A DNA stretch of 24,559 nucleotides from JACRAO01 sp964490895 (GTDB lineage: Bacteria > Bdellovibrionota > UBA1018). The stretch is taken from the NCBI GenBank assembly GCA_964490895.1, contig CAZBEI010000093.1:1-24559 (forward strand). Reading direction: 5' to 3'. Positions 13,979-21,948 of the stretch are shown in pieces. The notes under the pieces are model-generated. The model was not told where the DNA came from. It did not search any database and saw only the letters and a program-made list of their open reading frames with translations. Positions within the stretch are counted from its first letter, which is position 1. Every line of letters starts with the position of its first letter. The position numbers were made by a program, and so were the translations under genes.

Positions 13979-14620
13979 ATGAAAAAGAGTACTTTAATAA
14001 GAATGCTAGGAATTGGATTTATATTAGGCAATGTTGGATGCGATATGGCTTGTTTTCAGGCCTGCAATGGACTTGCTGGACTTGGAAAGCTTGGAAAACT
14101 GCCTTGCAAAACTGACCCAAAAATGAAAATTGCAATCAATGCCACTGGTATTGATAAAACTGATTTAGACGGCGCAGTAGATAAAATTTCAACTGAACTG
14201 AATAAAAAAGACTATGCCTTTCAAATGACAAAAGAACCAGGCCCAGAGGCATTGGTGCTCAATATTTCAAAAGAAATGGTCTACGACCCAAGAGACCGGG
14301 ATAGAGACCCAGTCTGTAAATTTACAGTAAGAGCTGAATACAAAGGTCAAAATCAAAACATTTTTTATGGAGGTTTTCGTGGAAATCAATGTGACTCCAC
14401 ACAATTAACCCAAATGCTGCTCAATGAAATCAAGAAAAATAGATTCCCAACGTGCGAAAAAGCCCGTGAATCTCTGGCAGCCCTACAAAGAACCATGCAC
14501 CCCAATTTAGACAATTCTAAGGAACAAGCAATCTCTGAAAATACAAACCCTAAAAATGAACAAGAAGTGGGCATCCGTGGTAAAAATGCTCTTGGGAGTG
14601 CAGCCAATACTGCAATGTAA
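13979..14620 (+). CDS. Exported Cys-containing protein of unknown function, sigma-54-controlled
   Basis: 213 residues from the ATG at 13979, preceded by GAGAGGTG at about 7 bases; an upstream in-frame ATG at 13946 lies before the predicted transcription start. The N-terminus is a signal peptide (KKSTLIRMLGIGFILG) followed by NVGC, which could be a weak lipobox (Asn at -3 is unusual) or a cleavage site before a Cys-rich start (CDMACFQAC). The body has ALVLNISKEM, a DPRDRDRDP turn, FTVRAEYKG and FRGNQCDSTQLTQMLLNEIKK. The C-terminal 45 residues are polar and probably disordered. No family recognised. The promoter places it in the same putative regulon as the genes at 23228 and 24202. Confidence 0.7.
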   Translation: MKKSTLIRMLGIGFILGNVGCDMACFQACNGLAGLGKLGKLPCKTDPKMKIAINATGIDKTDLDGAVDKISTELNKKDYAFQMTKEPGPEALVLNISKEMVYDPRDRDRDPVCKFTVRAEYKGQNQNIFYGGFRGNQCDSTQLTQMLLNEIKKNRFPTCEKARESLAALQRTMHPNLDNSKEQAISENTNPKNEQEVGIRGKNALGSAANTAM

Positions 14621-14623
14621 AAA

Positions 14624-16624
14624 TCACTCCTCACACACTAAGCCCAACCCCGTGCTCACCCAAAGGTGATCTTGGTCGTCTATGTTGATATCAGTCACAA
14701 ACATCGAGCCAGGATTTGAAGTGGCTTTTACCTCCTTGATTTTATGATCCTGAATTTGATAGAGGGTGCTTAAATTGTAAATTCCAGAGTCACAAGAGCA
14801 GTGGGAGTCCATATGATCTTTTCCGTTGGATGGTTTCGACAAAAAATAAATGTCACCATTTTTTTTTGCCTTTACCAGTAGAGTATCTACTCCTTGTGCC
14901 TTTGGAATAGCTAAAAAATTTTTCCCTCGATCGCTTGAGTAAAAAATTCCATAATATGAAGCTAAGTAAAGCTCATCTTTTTGTGTAATAAAAACATTTG
15001 AAATAGGGATCTCACCCAATCCTTTCCCCAGAGAAACTTGAGAAAAAGTACTATCCATGCCAGTAGAGACAAAAAGTCCAACATCTGTAGCTATAAAGAT
15101 CCAATTCTTTGAGTCTATAGCTACCGATAGAACTCTCTGAGATGCATTAGAGGAAGCAATCTCAGACACCCGAAAAAGAATTTTAAAATCAACTTTTGAA
15201 TGAGAAGAAAAAAATAGCCCTTCTTGAGTTGCAAGATAAATATTCCCCAAAGAATCAAGCGCAAATCCATTCAAATAGACACCATAATGATCCCAGGCTA
15301 AACGAAGCTCAAATTTCTCTCCTTTTTGTTCAAAAACACAAAATCTTTTTTTTGTAAGAACGTACAAAAAGCCTGTTTTTTTATCTCTCAAAATTTTCTT
15401 AATCAGAGACTCACCACACTGCAGTTCGTTGGGATCCGAAAAACTGGTGCCGTGATCTAAGGAATAACTCAGACCTGAGCGCTCAGACTGAGGTGCAAAA
15501 CTGAGGCTGACTCCTAAAAAAATATTTCCTTCGTCATCTACCAGCGAAGTCAAAATAGACCGTCCACTCAATGGATCTGCAAGTAGGCTTACTTTGAAAA
15601 AAAACTGTTCTTTTGGCAAAAATTTCCAAACTCCATCTTGCGTAGCCACAAGAGCTTCGTTTTCTGAAGTCCACACGAACCCCTGAAGCTCCAATTTCTG
15701 CTCTGAAAAGTTTTCTTTTCGATACCGGGAACCCGAACGTATATAAAAAAGACCCGAGTTCATAAAAAGAACCATGAGGTCTCCATTGGGATTTGACGAA
15801 AAATCTCTTAAATCATGAGAACTATGAAAAGACAAATCTGCAATAACCTCAGAGCTCTCTCCTTGATCTTTAGAAACGGAGATGATGTTTTTACTGTCGA
15901 TCATATAGAGAACACCGGATCGATCCATGGCAATGGCCTGTGCATCAAATACACTTTGGAGAGGCTTAAAGCTAACGCCCTCATCCATACTCACAAAGGC
16001 ATGGCGATGATTCAATCCGACATAAATTGCACCTGTGCTTGCAATGTGTATGGAGCTTACATTCTGGCCACTTTCGTTATCATAATAGGAATAAAACTTG
16101 GGATTCTCGAAAGTCTTAAAACCGTCTGTAAAGAGATGCAAAGCAAAGCTCGTGCCCAATAAAAAATTCCCATGGGGAGTAAAAGCAAGCGCACCCACTT
16201 TCTCGTATTGGCTTAATTCAAAACCCGCAAAAACATGAAAACTTTCGCCCTCATCTTTAGAATAGGCCAAAAACTCTTTTCCGAAATAATCCGAGGTGAG
16301 TACGACAAGATTTTGCCCATCAGCACTGACTGCAAAATCTAAAACTTGGTTTGAAGGCAAACCCTCTGCCATTGTTTTAGTAAAAAAACTTTTTCCTCCA
16401 TTTCTTGATATGGAGAGCCCACCTCGGGTGGCATAGTACAAGGTTTCATTGATTTGTTTTATTTTTGAGACAAAAGAGCTGCCCAAATAAGGCGAGCTCC
16501 CCTCTTGCTTTGACAACGGCTTAAAATGCAAAACAGATTCAAAGCACCAAACACAAGAGGGCCAAACCCATACACAAAATAATAAAAATGTTTTTCCACA
16601 CACACGAAACACAGAGAGACCCAT
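14624..16624 (-). CDS. Exported Asp-box (BNR) beta-propeller protein
   Basis: 666 residues from the ATG at 16624, with a signal peptide (KTFLLFCVWVWPSCVWC). The body carries many copies of the Asp-box turn S-x-D/N-x-G-x-x-F: SISRNGGKSFF, YSKDEGESFHVF, VSMDEGVSFKPL, VSKDQGESSEV, YSLDHGTSFSDP and YSSDRGKNFLAI, interspersed with strands such as IYVGLNHRH and IYLATQEGLFFSS. This pattern builds seven- or ten-bladed propellers in sialidases, Vps10-like receptors and bacterial exported proteins. I see no catalytic signature of a sialidase, so a binding or scaffold role in the periplasm or at the surface is more likely. The C-terminal end has a Cys-rich SHCSCDSG segment. It is divergent from the M1 peptidase and its tail is 3 bases from the convergent gene before it. 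Confidence 0.8.
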   Translation of the reverse strand: MGLSVFRVCGKTFLLFCVWVWPSCVWCFESVLHFKPLSKQEGSSPYLGSSFVSKIKQINETLYYATRGGLSISRNGGKSFFTKTMAEGLPSNQVLDFAVSADGQNLVVLTSDYFGKEFLAYSKDEGESFHVFAGFELSQYEKVGALAFTPHGNFLLGTSFALHLFTDGFKTFENPKFYSYYDNESGQNVSSIHIASTGAIYVGLNHRHAFVSMDEGVSFKPLQSVFDAQAIAMDRSGVLYMIDSKNIISVSKDQGESSEVIADLSFHSSHDLRDFSSNPNGDLMVLFMNSGLFYIRSGSRYRKENFSEQKLELQGFVWTSENEALVATQDGVWKFLPKEQFFFKVSLLADPLSGRSILTSLVDDEGNIFLGVSLSFAPQSERSGLSYSLDHGTSFSDPNELQCGESLIKKILRDKKTGFLYVLTKKRFCVFEQKGEKFELRLAWDHYGVYLNGFALDSLGNIYLATQEGLFFSSHSKVDFKILFRVSEIASSNASQRVLSVAIDSKNWIFIATDVGLFVSTGMDSTFSQVSLGKGLGEIPISNVFITQKDELYLASYYGIFYSSDRGKNFLAIPKAQGVDTLLVKAKKNGDIYFLSKPSNGKDHMDSHCSCDSGIYNLSTLYQIQDHKIKEVKATSNPGSMFVTDINIDDQDHLWVSTGLGLVCEE

Positions 16625-16714
16625 ACCCCAGATTATGCACCGAGTCTATAAAAAACAGTGTACGTCCATACCGTCCAATGATATTGAGTTCTCTTCTAAA
16701 TAATGGGGGAAATC

Positions 16715-19303
16715 ATGAAAAAATTACTGCCAATTCTCGTCACGCTCAGTTTACTTTCTTGCGCTAAACAAAATGAATTCAAAGAACCACAAATAGACCG
16801 AGCCAAGCTGTCTCTGAACGCGGCAGCCTTAAAATCAAAATTTAAGCTTGACCACATCAAAGATGATGAGACCCCCAATTCTTCAATGCCCTACCTCCCT
16901 CTCCCAGAGATCGAACCTGAGTTTGATGCTTTACATTATCAGCTCAGCCTGAATTTTCCCGCCGAAAGCCTGCTTAAGCCCTTTTTTGATGCCGAAGTAA
17001 AAATTACACTAAAACCGCTAAAAAATTCTTTCCAACTCCTCTCCCTAGATAGCTCAGGGCTTCAGATCAAAAAGGTGACTCTTCTTAATACCTTAGAGAA
17101 TTTAAATTTTGAACAAAGGCAAGAAGTGCTTTTAGTGGATTTAAACAAAGCCTATGGCCCCGAAGACACTCTGGTAGTAGCCATCAACTACCATTGGGAA
17201 AAAAGCCCGAACCGAGGGGTTTATTTTAGATCTCGCACTGGGGCATCAGGCGTCGAAGCCATCTATTCACAAAGCGAGCCAGAGCTTTCGAAGTACTGGT
17301 TTCCAGGCAACTCTCACCCCAACGACCGAGCTACTTTCGAAGCTTACATCCAAGTGCCAAAACCTTTTGTTGCACTCTCCAATGGTGCTTTAGTAAAAGT
17401 CACTGACAACGGATCCGATCGAACGTTTCATTGGACACAGCAAATCCCGATGGTCTCTTACCTCTTTGTCGTCACAGCTGGAAAATTTGGTTTAAAAGAA
17501 GACCTCTGGAATGGCACTCCCGTGCAATACTATGGCCCCCAAGACGATATGGAAAGGCTCTCCTACTCTCTCAGAAACACTCCAGATATGATCACACATT
17601 TTTCTCAAGTGACTGGATTTGCCTACCCATACGAAAAATATGCGCAAGCGGTCGTCCCCCAATACATGTGGGGCGGCATGGAACACACGACAGCAACGAC
17701 TTTGACAGATCGCACTGTGCATAGCCCCAAAGAAGAGCCTGATTTTTCGAGCGATGATCTGGCTTCGCACGAACTGGCGCACCAGTGGTTTGGTGATCTC
17801 ATCACCTGTAAAAACTGGGATCACCTGTGGTTAAACGAAGGATTTGCCACTTATTTTAATGCTCTTTATCAAGAACACGCCCGTGGAAAACTAAAATACC
17901 TTAAAAATCTTATCGACGAAAGTGCGTGGTATTTCGAAGAGGAAGCCCTGTCCCCACGACCTGTCGTTTTTAAATACTATCAAGAATCACCTGATTATTT
18001 TTTTGATAGCCGCGCTTACGCCAAAGGAGCCTATGTCCTGCACATGCTTAGGCAACTTTTGGGTGACGAGATTTTTTTTAAAGGGATCCGGCACTATGTG
18101 TTTCGCCATCAAAACACTTTGGTCAAAACTCCTGATTTTGAAAAAGCCATGGAAGAAACCTCAGGACAAAACCTGAATTGGTTTTTTGAGCAGTGGCTCT
18201 ACAGACCTGGGTATCCCAAATTCCAAGTCAGTTGGAATTATGACTCTACAAGCCACCAGATTGCAATCGATGTGGCTCAAACTCAGGACCTCACAAAACC
18301 AGGGGGGATTATTGGAACCACTCCCGTCTTTGTAGGGAAAATGCCTATCGAAATCGATGGTGTACGCTATCGTTTAGACATGAAATCAGCCAAAGAGGTT
18401 TTTAAACTTACTTTAGACAAAAAACCCAGCTACCTCAAATTTAACTCAGAAAACAGCTGGTTAGCTCAGGTCAACTCCACTCAAAGCATGGAGGCATGGC
18501 AAGCCCAACTGGAAAAAAGCCTAGATCCACTGGCAAGAATGGAAGCTGCTGACGAGCTTTCTCACATCAAAGAACCCACCACTCAGGCTACACGCATTAA
18601 TCTCATTCTAAAATGTGCACAAACAGACAGCGCGTCTTGGGTACGAACAAAATGTATTTCCACTCTTGCAAATGCCTTAAGTCAAGCTAGCCTTCAAATA
18701 AATGAGCAAGCCTTAGATGTGCTCTTGGCCCTGACAAAAGAAAGTGATTGGCACATAAGAGCCTCAACATTCGAAGCTTTAGCTTCTTTCCCAGCCGAAA
18801 AAGTTCTCCCCAGCCTGCGCAAAGCTCTGAAAGACGAAATGGTCTTAACTCCACTCGTCTCCGTAATCAAAACAATCGGGGCGCTCAAATCGAAAGAGTC
18901 TTATGATCTGCTGCTTTCACTCATGGGAAGAAAAAGCTTTCAGGACAGACTCCAGGAGGCCGCACTGAGAGCTTTGGAAAACCTAAAAGACCTCCGCGCA
19001 CTCGATATTGCGCAGGAATACTCTCAGCCGTGCTACGGAGAACAAGTTCGACTGGGAGCTTTTGATCTCTTGGTGTCCTTGGGGCTTGCGTTCAAAGATC
19101 AAGCCTCAGAACCTGCGCGCATTTCTCTAGAGAGTTCTCTGAAAGAAGACTCCTATCGTGTGCGCAAAAATGCAGTGATTGCTTTAGGAAAACTTAAAAA
19201 CAAAGCAGCTATCCCTGCACTCACACAAGTCCTGGAAACAGACCCAGACGATCGAGTTCGGAAATTAGCTAAAGAGGCCATTGAGGAAATCAATAAGCCC
19301 TAA
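16715..19303 (+). CDS. M1-family aminopeptidase lipoprotein with HEAT repeats
   Basis: 862 residues from the ATG at 16715 (GGGGGAA 3-4 bases upstream). A lipoprotein signal peptide (KKLLPILVTLSLLSC) predicts lipidation at the cysteine, so it is anchored in a membrane facing the periplasm or outside. The M1 zinc peptidase domain has the exopeptidase motif GGMEH (residues 320-324, usually GAMEN) and HELAHQWFGD (His352, Glu353, His356) with the third zinc ligand in LNEGFA (Glu375). SRAYAKGAYVLHML holds the likely transition-state tyrosine. From about 620 to the end are HEAT-like helical repeats (ALPALTQVLETDPDDRVRKLA type). It cleaves N-terminal residues from peptides. The next gene is an exported carboxypeptidase, suggesting combined peptide digestion. 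Confidence 0.9.
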   Translation: MKKLLPILVTLSLLSCAKQNEFKEPQIDRAKLSLNAAALKSKFKLDHIKDDETPNSSMPYLPLPEIEPEFDALHYQLSLNFPAESLLKPFFDAEVKITLKPLKNSFQLLSLDSSGLQIKKVTLLNTLENLNFEQRQEVLLVDLNKAYGPEDTLVVAINYHWEKSPNRGVYFRSRTGASGVEAIYSQSEPELSKYWFPGNSHPNDRATFEAYIQVPKPFVALSNGALVKVTDNGSDRTFHWTQQIPMVSYLFVVTAGKFGLKEDLWNGTPVQYYGPQDDMERLSYSLRNTPDMITHFSQVTGFAYPYEKYAQAVVPQYMWGGMEHTTATTLTDRTVHSPKEEPDFSSDDLASHELAHQWFGDLITCKNWDHLWLNEGFATYFNALYQEHARGKLKYLKNLIDESAWYFEEEALSPRPVVFKYYQESPDYFFDSRAYAKGAYVLHMLRQLLGDEIFFKGIRHYVFRHQNTLVKTPDFEKAMEETSGQNLNWFFEQWLYRPGYPKFQVSWNYDSTSHQIAIDVAQTQDLTKPGGIIGTTPVFVGKMPIEIDGVRYRLDMKSAKEVFKLTLDKKPSYLKFNSENSWLAQVNSTQSMEAWQAQLEKSLDPLARMEAADELSHIKEPTTQATRINLILKCAQTDSASWVRTKCISTLANALSQASLQINEQALDVLLALTKESDWHIRASTFEALASFPAEKVLPSLRKALKDEMVLTPLVSVIKTIGALKSKESYDLLLSLMGRKSFQDRLQEAALRALENLKDLRALDIAQEYSQPCYGEQVRLGAFDLLVSLGLAFKDQASEPARISLESSLKEDSYRVRKNAVIALGKLKNKAAIPALTQVLETDPDDRVRKLAKEAIEEINKP

Positions 19304-19317
19304 CGCGAGAGGTCGTG

Positions 19318-19333
19318 CAGATTTTAAAATCTG
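19318..19333. repeat. 16-bp perfect palindrome between the two peptidase genes
   Basis: CAGATTTT followed by its complement AAAATCTG, in the 69-bp gap between the M1 and M14 genes. It has no T-run directly after it, so it is a poor terminator; an operator or an mRNA-processing hairpin is possible. Confidence 0.5.
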
Positions 19334-19372
19334 GTGTTAAATTTTTCTTTGGCCTTCATGGAGGGGGAGCAA

Positions 19373-20794
19373 ATGAAAACTTTTAAAACCGGATTGTGTG
19401 TGTTTTTTTCGTTCATTTTATTGTGCCAGATAGCCTACTCGTCAGAGAAAAAAGACCTGGTAAGATTCAGTCTCAAAGACTACGCCACTGAGATGAAATG
19501 GATTCAACTTCAGGGATTGGATGTCGCTGGAATTAATTTCCAGAAACACGAAGTCGACCTCATCGTCAATGCCAAGGAAATGCAGCTCCTCAAAGCGAGA
19601 GGACTTAAAATCGCTCTCAATCTGACAGAGGCTGTTCGAGCGGCTCCAGATCCTCTCTACAAAACTCCAGATAAGATCGAGGCTCTCCTCAATAAATTTG
19701 CAACTGACTATCCAAACCTCACCACTTTGAGCACCATTGGAAAATCTCTCGAAGGGAGAAATATCTGGGCGCTTAAAATTAAAAAAAATAGTGATAAAGC
19801 TGCTAAACCCACCATTCTTTTTAATGGCACACACCATGCCCGCGAAATCATGACCCCCGAGGTTGTACTCGACATTGCAGAAACGCTGCTCACTCAGTAC
19901 GGCAAGGACTCAAAAATTACACATTGGGTAGACGCAAACGAAATTTGGCTTGTTCCGATGCTCAACGTGGATGGCAACAACAAGGTTTGGACTCAAGATA
20001 ATTGGTGGAGAAAAAATACGCGCGAAGGATATGGCGTAGACATCAACCGCAACTATCCTTATAACTGGAACACCTGCTCGGGCTCCAGTGGTTCTACTTT
20101 TTCTCAAACTTACCGCGGCACGAGTGCCGGTTCAGAGCCAGAGACCCAAGTTTTAATGTCTCTTGTAAAAAATATCCATCCGGTATTTGATATTTCATTT
20201 CACTCCTACAGCGAACTTGTCATTTATCCCTACGGTTGCCCAGGGCAACACACAGCCACCAAGGAAGTGGTCGAGGGAATAGGCCAAGAACTCGCAAATC
20301 TTTTACCCAGTGACGACGGCCAAGGGCATTATACGGCCGGCACGGCTCCAGAACTACTGTATGCAGTCGACGGAGGAGATATTGACTGGATGTATCACGA
20401 AGGCCAAGTCATTCCCTATGTCATTGAGCTCAATAGTTCAAACCAAGGATTCCAGCCTTCATATAGTACGTGGAGAGACAAAACAATTCTCAAACTGAGA
20501 GCTGCCTGGGGTCATCTTTTGGACAAACTCGATGGAGCTTCGATCCGAGGACAAGTGCTTAGTGTGCAAGGACAAACAATCACAGGATCTACAGTCAGTG
20601 TAGAAAGACAAAACACACCGCAGACTCCCTTTCAGCAAATTTATCTTGTGCAAGCAGATGGATCGTTTCACCTTATTTTAAATCCGGGGATTTACACCGT
20701 GAGTTTCCAAGCCCCGGGGTATCAATCTAAAAAACAAGATGTGAAAATCGAAAACGTGAGGGTGAATATAAACATCCAGCTCAGTAGGGATTAG
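19373..20794 (+). CDS. Secreted M14 zinc carboxypeptidase with C-terminal regulatory-like domain
   Basis: 473 residues from the ATG at 19373 (GGAGGGGGAG about 5 bases upstream), with a signal peptide (GLCVFFSFILLCQIAYS). After a propeptide-like region (about 25-105) comes the M14 domain. It has GTHHAREIMTPEV with zinc ligands His155 and Glu158, DINRNYPYNW with substrate-binding Asn225-Arg226, FHSYSELVIYPYG with zinc ligand His277, and YVIELNSSNQGF with catalytic Glu352. The last 85 residues (SIRGQVLSVQGQTITGSTVSVER to INIQL) form a transthyretin-like carboxypeptidase D-type beta domain. It removes C-terminal residues from peptides outside the cytoplasm. It follows the M1 aminopeptidase in the same direction. 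The 3' end overlaps the convergent CopG-like gene by 14 bp. Confidence 0.93.
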   Translation: MKTFKTGLCVFFSFILLCQIAYSSEKKDLVRFSLKDYATEMKWIQLQGLDVAGINFQKHEVDLIVNAKEMQLLKARGLKIALNLTEAVRAAPDPLYKTPDKIEALLNKFATDYPNLTTLSTIGKSLEGRNIWALKIKKNSDKAAKPTILFNGTHHAREIMTPEVVLDIAETLLTQYGKDSKITHWVDANEIWLVPMLNVDGNNKVWTQDNWWRKNTREGYGVDINRNYPYNWNTCSGSSGSTFSQTYRGTSAGSEPETQVLMSLVKNIHPVFDISFHSYSELVIYPYGCPGQHTATKEVVEGIGQELANLLPSDDGQGHYTAGTAPELLYAVDGGDIDWMYHEGQVIPYVIELNSSNQGFQPSYSTWRDKTILKLRAAWGHLLDKLDGASIRGQVLSVQGQTITGSTVSVERQNTPQTPFQQIYLVQADGSFHLILNPGIYTVSFQAPGYQSKKQDVKIENVRVNINIQLSRD

Positions 20795-21041
20795 CTATCC
20801 ACCTTCTCATGAGATCTAAAATTTTTGTTTGATAGAGGCATTTTTCCATTTTTGCTTTAGCTCTAAAATGAGAAAGAAGCGTTTCAGGGACTCGGATACT
20901 GATGAGCTTTTTTTTCCCTTCATTTCCATGGACAACCTGCTGAAACTCGTGGACGAATTGCGCAATTTGATCTTTTGACATCGCTCGATCAGCAGATAAC
21001 CGCTCAGCAGAAAAGTGCTGAATGACATTATTTTTTTTCAT
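20781..21041 (-). CDS. CopG-like ribbon-helix-helix protein, probable antitoxin
   Basis: 86 residues from the ATG at 21041, overlapping the upstream nucleotidyltransferase gene by 14 bases; TTGGAG lies about 10 bases before the start. The C-terminal half KKLISIRVPETLLSHFRAKAKMEKCLYQTKILDLMRRWI is the CopG/BrnA-type ribbon-helix-helix pattern (strand LISIRVP then two helices). The N-terminal half (ERLSADRAMSKDQIAQFVHEFQQVV) would be the toxin-contacting or linker region. It is the second gene of the operon and the likely repressor at the palindrome upstream of the first gene. Confidence 0.75.
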   Translation of the reverse strand: MKKNNVIQHFSAERLSADRAMSKDQIAQFVHEFQQVVHGNEGKKKLISIRVPETLLSHFRAKAKMEKCLYQTKILDLMRRWIANPY

Positions 21042-21501
21042 ATGCTATTTTCTCCAAGGCCTTAACGTCTTCCAAATCTTGAGGCCTAGCGGAACGCTTT
21101 TTCATTTCAATCAAACTTTTTAGAGAAGCAACAGGAACTTTGACTCCACGAATCACCATCTTATCACAGCTCATTTTTCTGACGTCTTCCGTTATAATAA
21201 TGTCGAGTTGATTTTCGGGATGGAGGGAGTCATAAAAAGACCAAGCAATCAAATTTTTATTCTGGATATACTCCTTCCTAAAGTGAAATACCTGTTTTGC
21301 ATCCACAGGAAGCCTGGAAGTGAGCCCCAATTTATCAAGAGCTTTTTCAGCCTTAACAAAGGATTCTTCCTTTAAAGCTAAAACAAGATCCAGGTCAACG
21401 GTACCGCGTACAGCGCCATGGAGCGCAACGGCATATCCTCCGACCACTGCGTATTGGATTTTTGAGTCATTAAAAGCTTTACAAACCTGAACAATCAACA
21501 T
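21028..21501 (-). CDS. Minimal nucleotidyltransferase, probable toxin of a toxin-antitoxin pair
   Basis: 157 residues from the ATG at 21501. The nucleotidyltransferase core is YAVVGGYAVALHGAVRGTVDLDLVLA: Gly21-Gly22, then Asp36 and Asp38 as metal ligands, with Arg-x-Thr before them. QLDIIITEDV may supply the third carboxylate, and the C-terminal helix has SLKSLIEMKKRSARPQDLEDVKALE, the KxxxxRxxDxxD motif common to AbiEii-like and related nucleotidyltransferases. The family transfers nucleotides to RNA or protein in several toxin-antitoxin systems. The start codon overlaps a 22-bp perfect palindrome and no ribosome site precedes it. Pairing with a CopG-like protein suggests a toxin-antitoxin operon; this is inference. 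Confidence 0.8.
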   Translation of the reverse strand: MLIVQVCKAFNDSKIQYAVVGGYAVALHGAVRGTVDLDLVLALKEESFVKAEKALDKLGLTSRLPVDAKQVFHFRKEYIQNKNLIAWSFYDSLHPENQLDIIITEDVRKMSCDKMVIRGVKVPVASLKSLIEMKKRSARPQDLEDVKALEKIAYEKK

Positions 21502-21541
21502 GTATATACTAGTATATACATAAGCTGCACTGTAAAGTCAA
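21500..21541 (-). promoter_or_regulatory. Promoter and 22-bp palindromic operator of the nucleotidyltransferase operon
   Basis: A perfect palindrome spans 21500-21521 with half-site ATGTATATACT; its first two bases belong to the start codon. On the minus strand TTGACT (21541-21536) is 17 bases from TATATA (21518-21513), giving a predicted start near 21506, only about 5 bases before the ATG. A bound repressor would cover the -10, the start site and the start codon, and the mRNA would be nearly leaderless. Confidence 0.7.
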
Positions 21542-21607
21542 CGTATTACCTCATCACAGACCTCTTTGCTTTTTTTTGACTGTCTGATTTACAGGGAATA
21601 AAAACTC

Positions 21608-21652
21608 ACCTCTTGACAAGAGGTCACTAACATGACTATCATATAGTCATGT
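21608..21652 (+). promoter_or_regulatory. vapBC promoter with two palindromic operators; predicted leaderless start
   Basis: A consensus TTGACA (21613-21618) lies at the centre of a perfect palindrome with arms ACCTCTTG and CAAGAGGT (21608-21624). TATCAT (21637-21642) follows at 18 bases, at the centre of a second inverted repeat with 10-base arms ACATGACTAT and ATAGTCATGT (21630-21652). The second repeat contains the ATG at 21649, which coincides with the predicted transcription start. Confidence 0.75.
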
Positions 21653-21936
21653 GTGCACTAAAAATAGAAACCAAGAAACAGGCTAACGTGGCAAAACTCA
21701 AAAGCCACTTAAGCGCCTACATCAGGCATGTCAAGCAAGGCAACGAAGTCATTGTTTTAGATCGCCAGACCCCTGTGGCAATGCTCATTCCTTACAAACC
21801 TCACGCGCCATTCAAGCTCAATATCACCAAAGCGACCTTGCCTTTTTGTGGACTTAGCCGCTGGAGCGGAAAACCCATCGAAGGCACTAAAACCAATAGC
21901 CTAGCCCTACTACTCAAGGATCGCACAAAACGGTAA
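21649..21936 (+). CDS. vapB: Phd/YefM-type antitoxin of a VapBC-like pair
   Basis: 95 residues. The N-terminal part VAKLKSHLSAYIRHVKQGNEVIVLDRQTPVAMLIPY is the Phd/YefM antitoxin fold that dimerises and binds operator DNA; the C-terminal part (FKLNITKATLPFCGLSRWSG onward) would wrap the toxin. The start at 21649 has no ribosome site but coincides with the predicted +1, consistent with leaderless translation. Its stop is 12 bases before the vapC start. The symbol is assigned by role, since the antitoxin fold is Phd-type rather than AbrB-type. Confidence 0.85.
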   Translation: MCALKIETKKQANVAKLKSHLSAYIRHVKQGNEVIVLDRQTPVAMLIPYKPHAPFKLNITKATLPFCGLSRWSGKPIEGTKTNSLALLLKDRTKR

Positions 21937-21948
21937 AGTAGTATAAAA

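Noticed and set aside
15815..16162. A 115-codon plus-strand frame antisense to the propeller gene.
   Set aside because: It is a shadow of the real minus-strand frame, with no ribosome site and no domain.
19826..19841. TGGCAC-N5-ATGC within the M14 gene, considered as a sigma-54 site.
   Set aside because: The -12 core is imperfect and it lies inside the conserved zinc-ligand codons of the peptidase with no gene start following.
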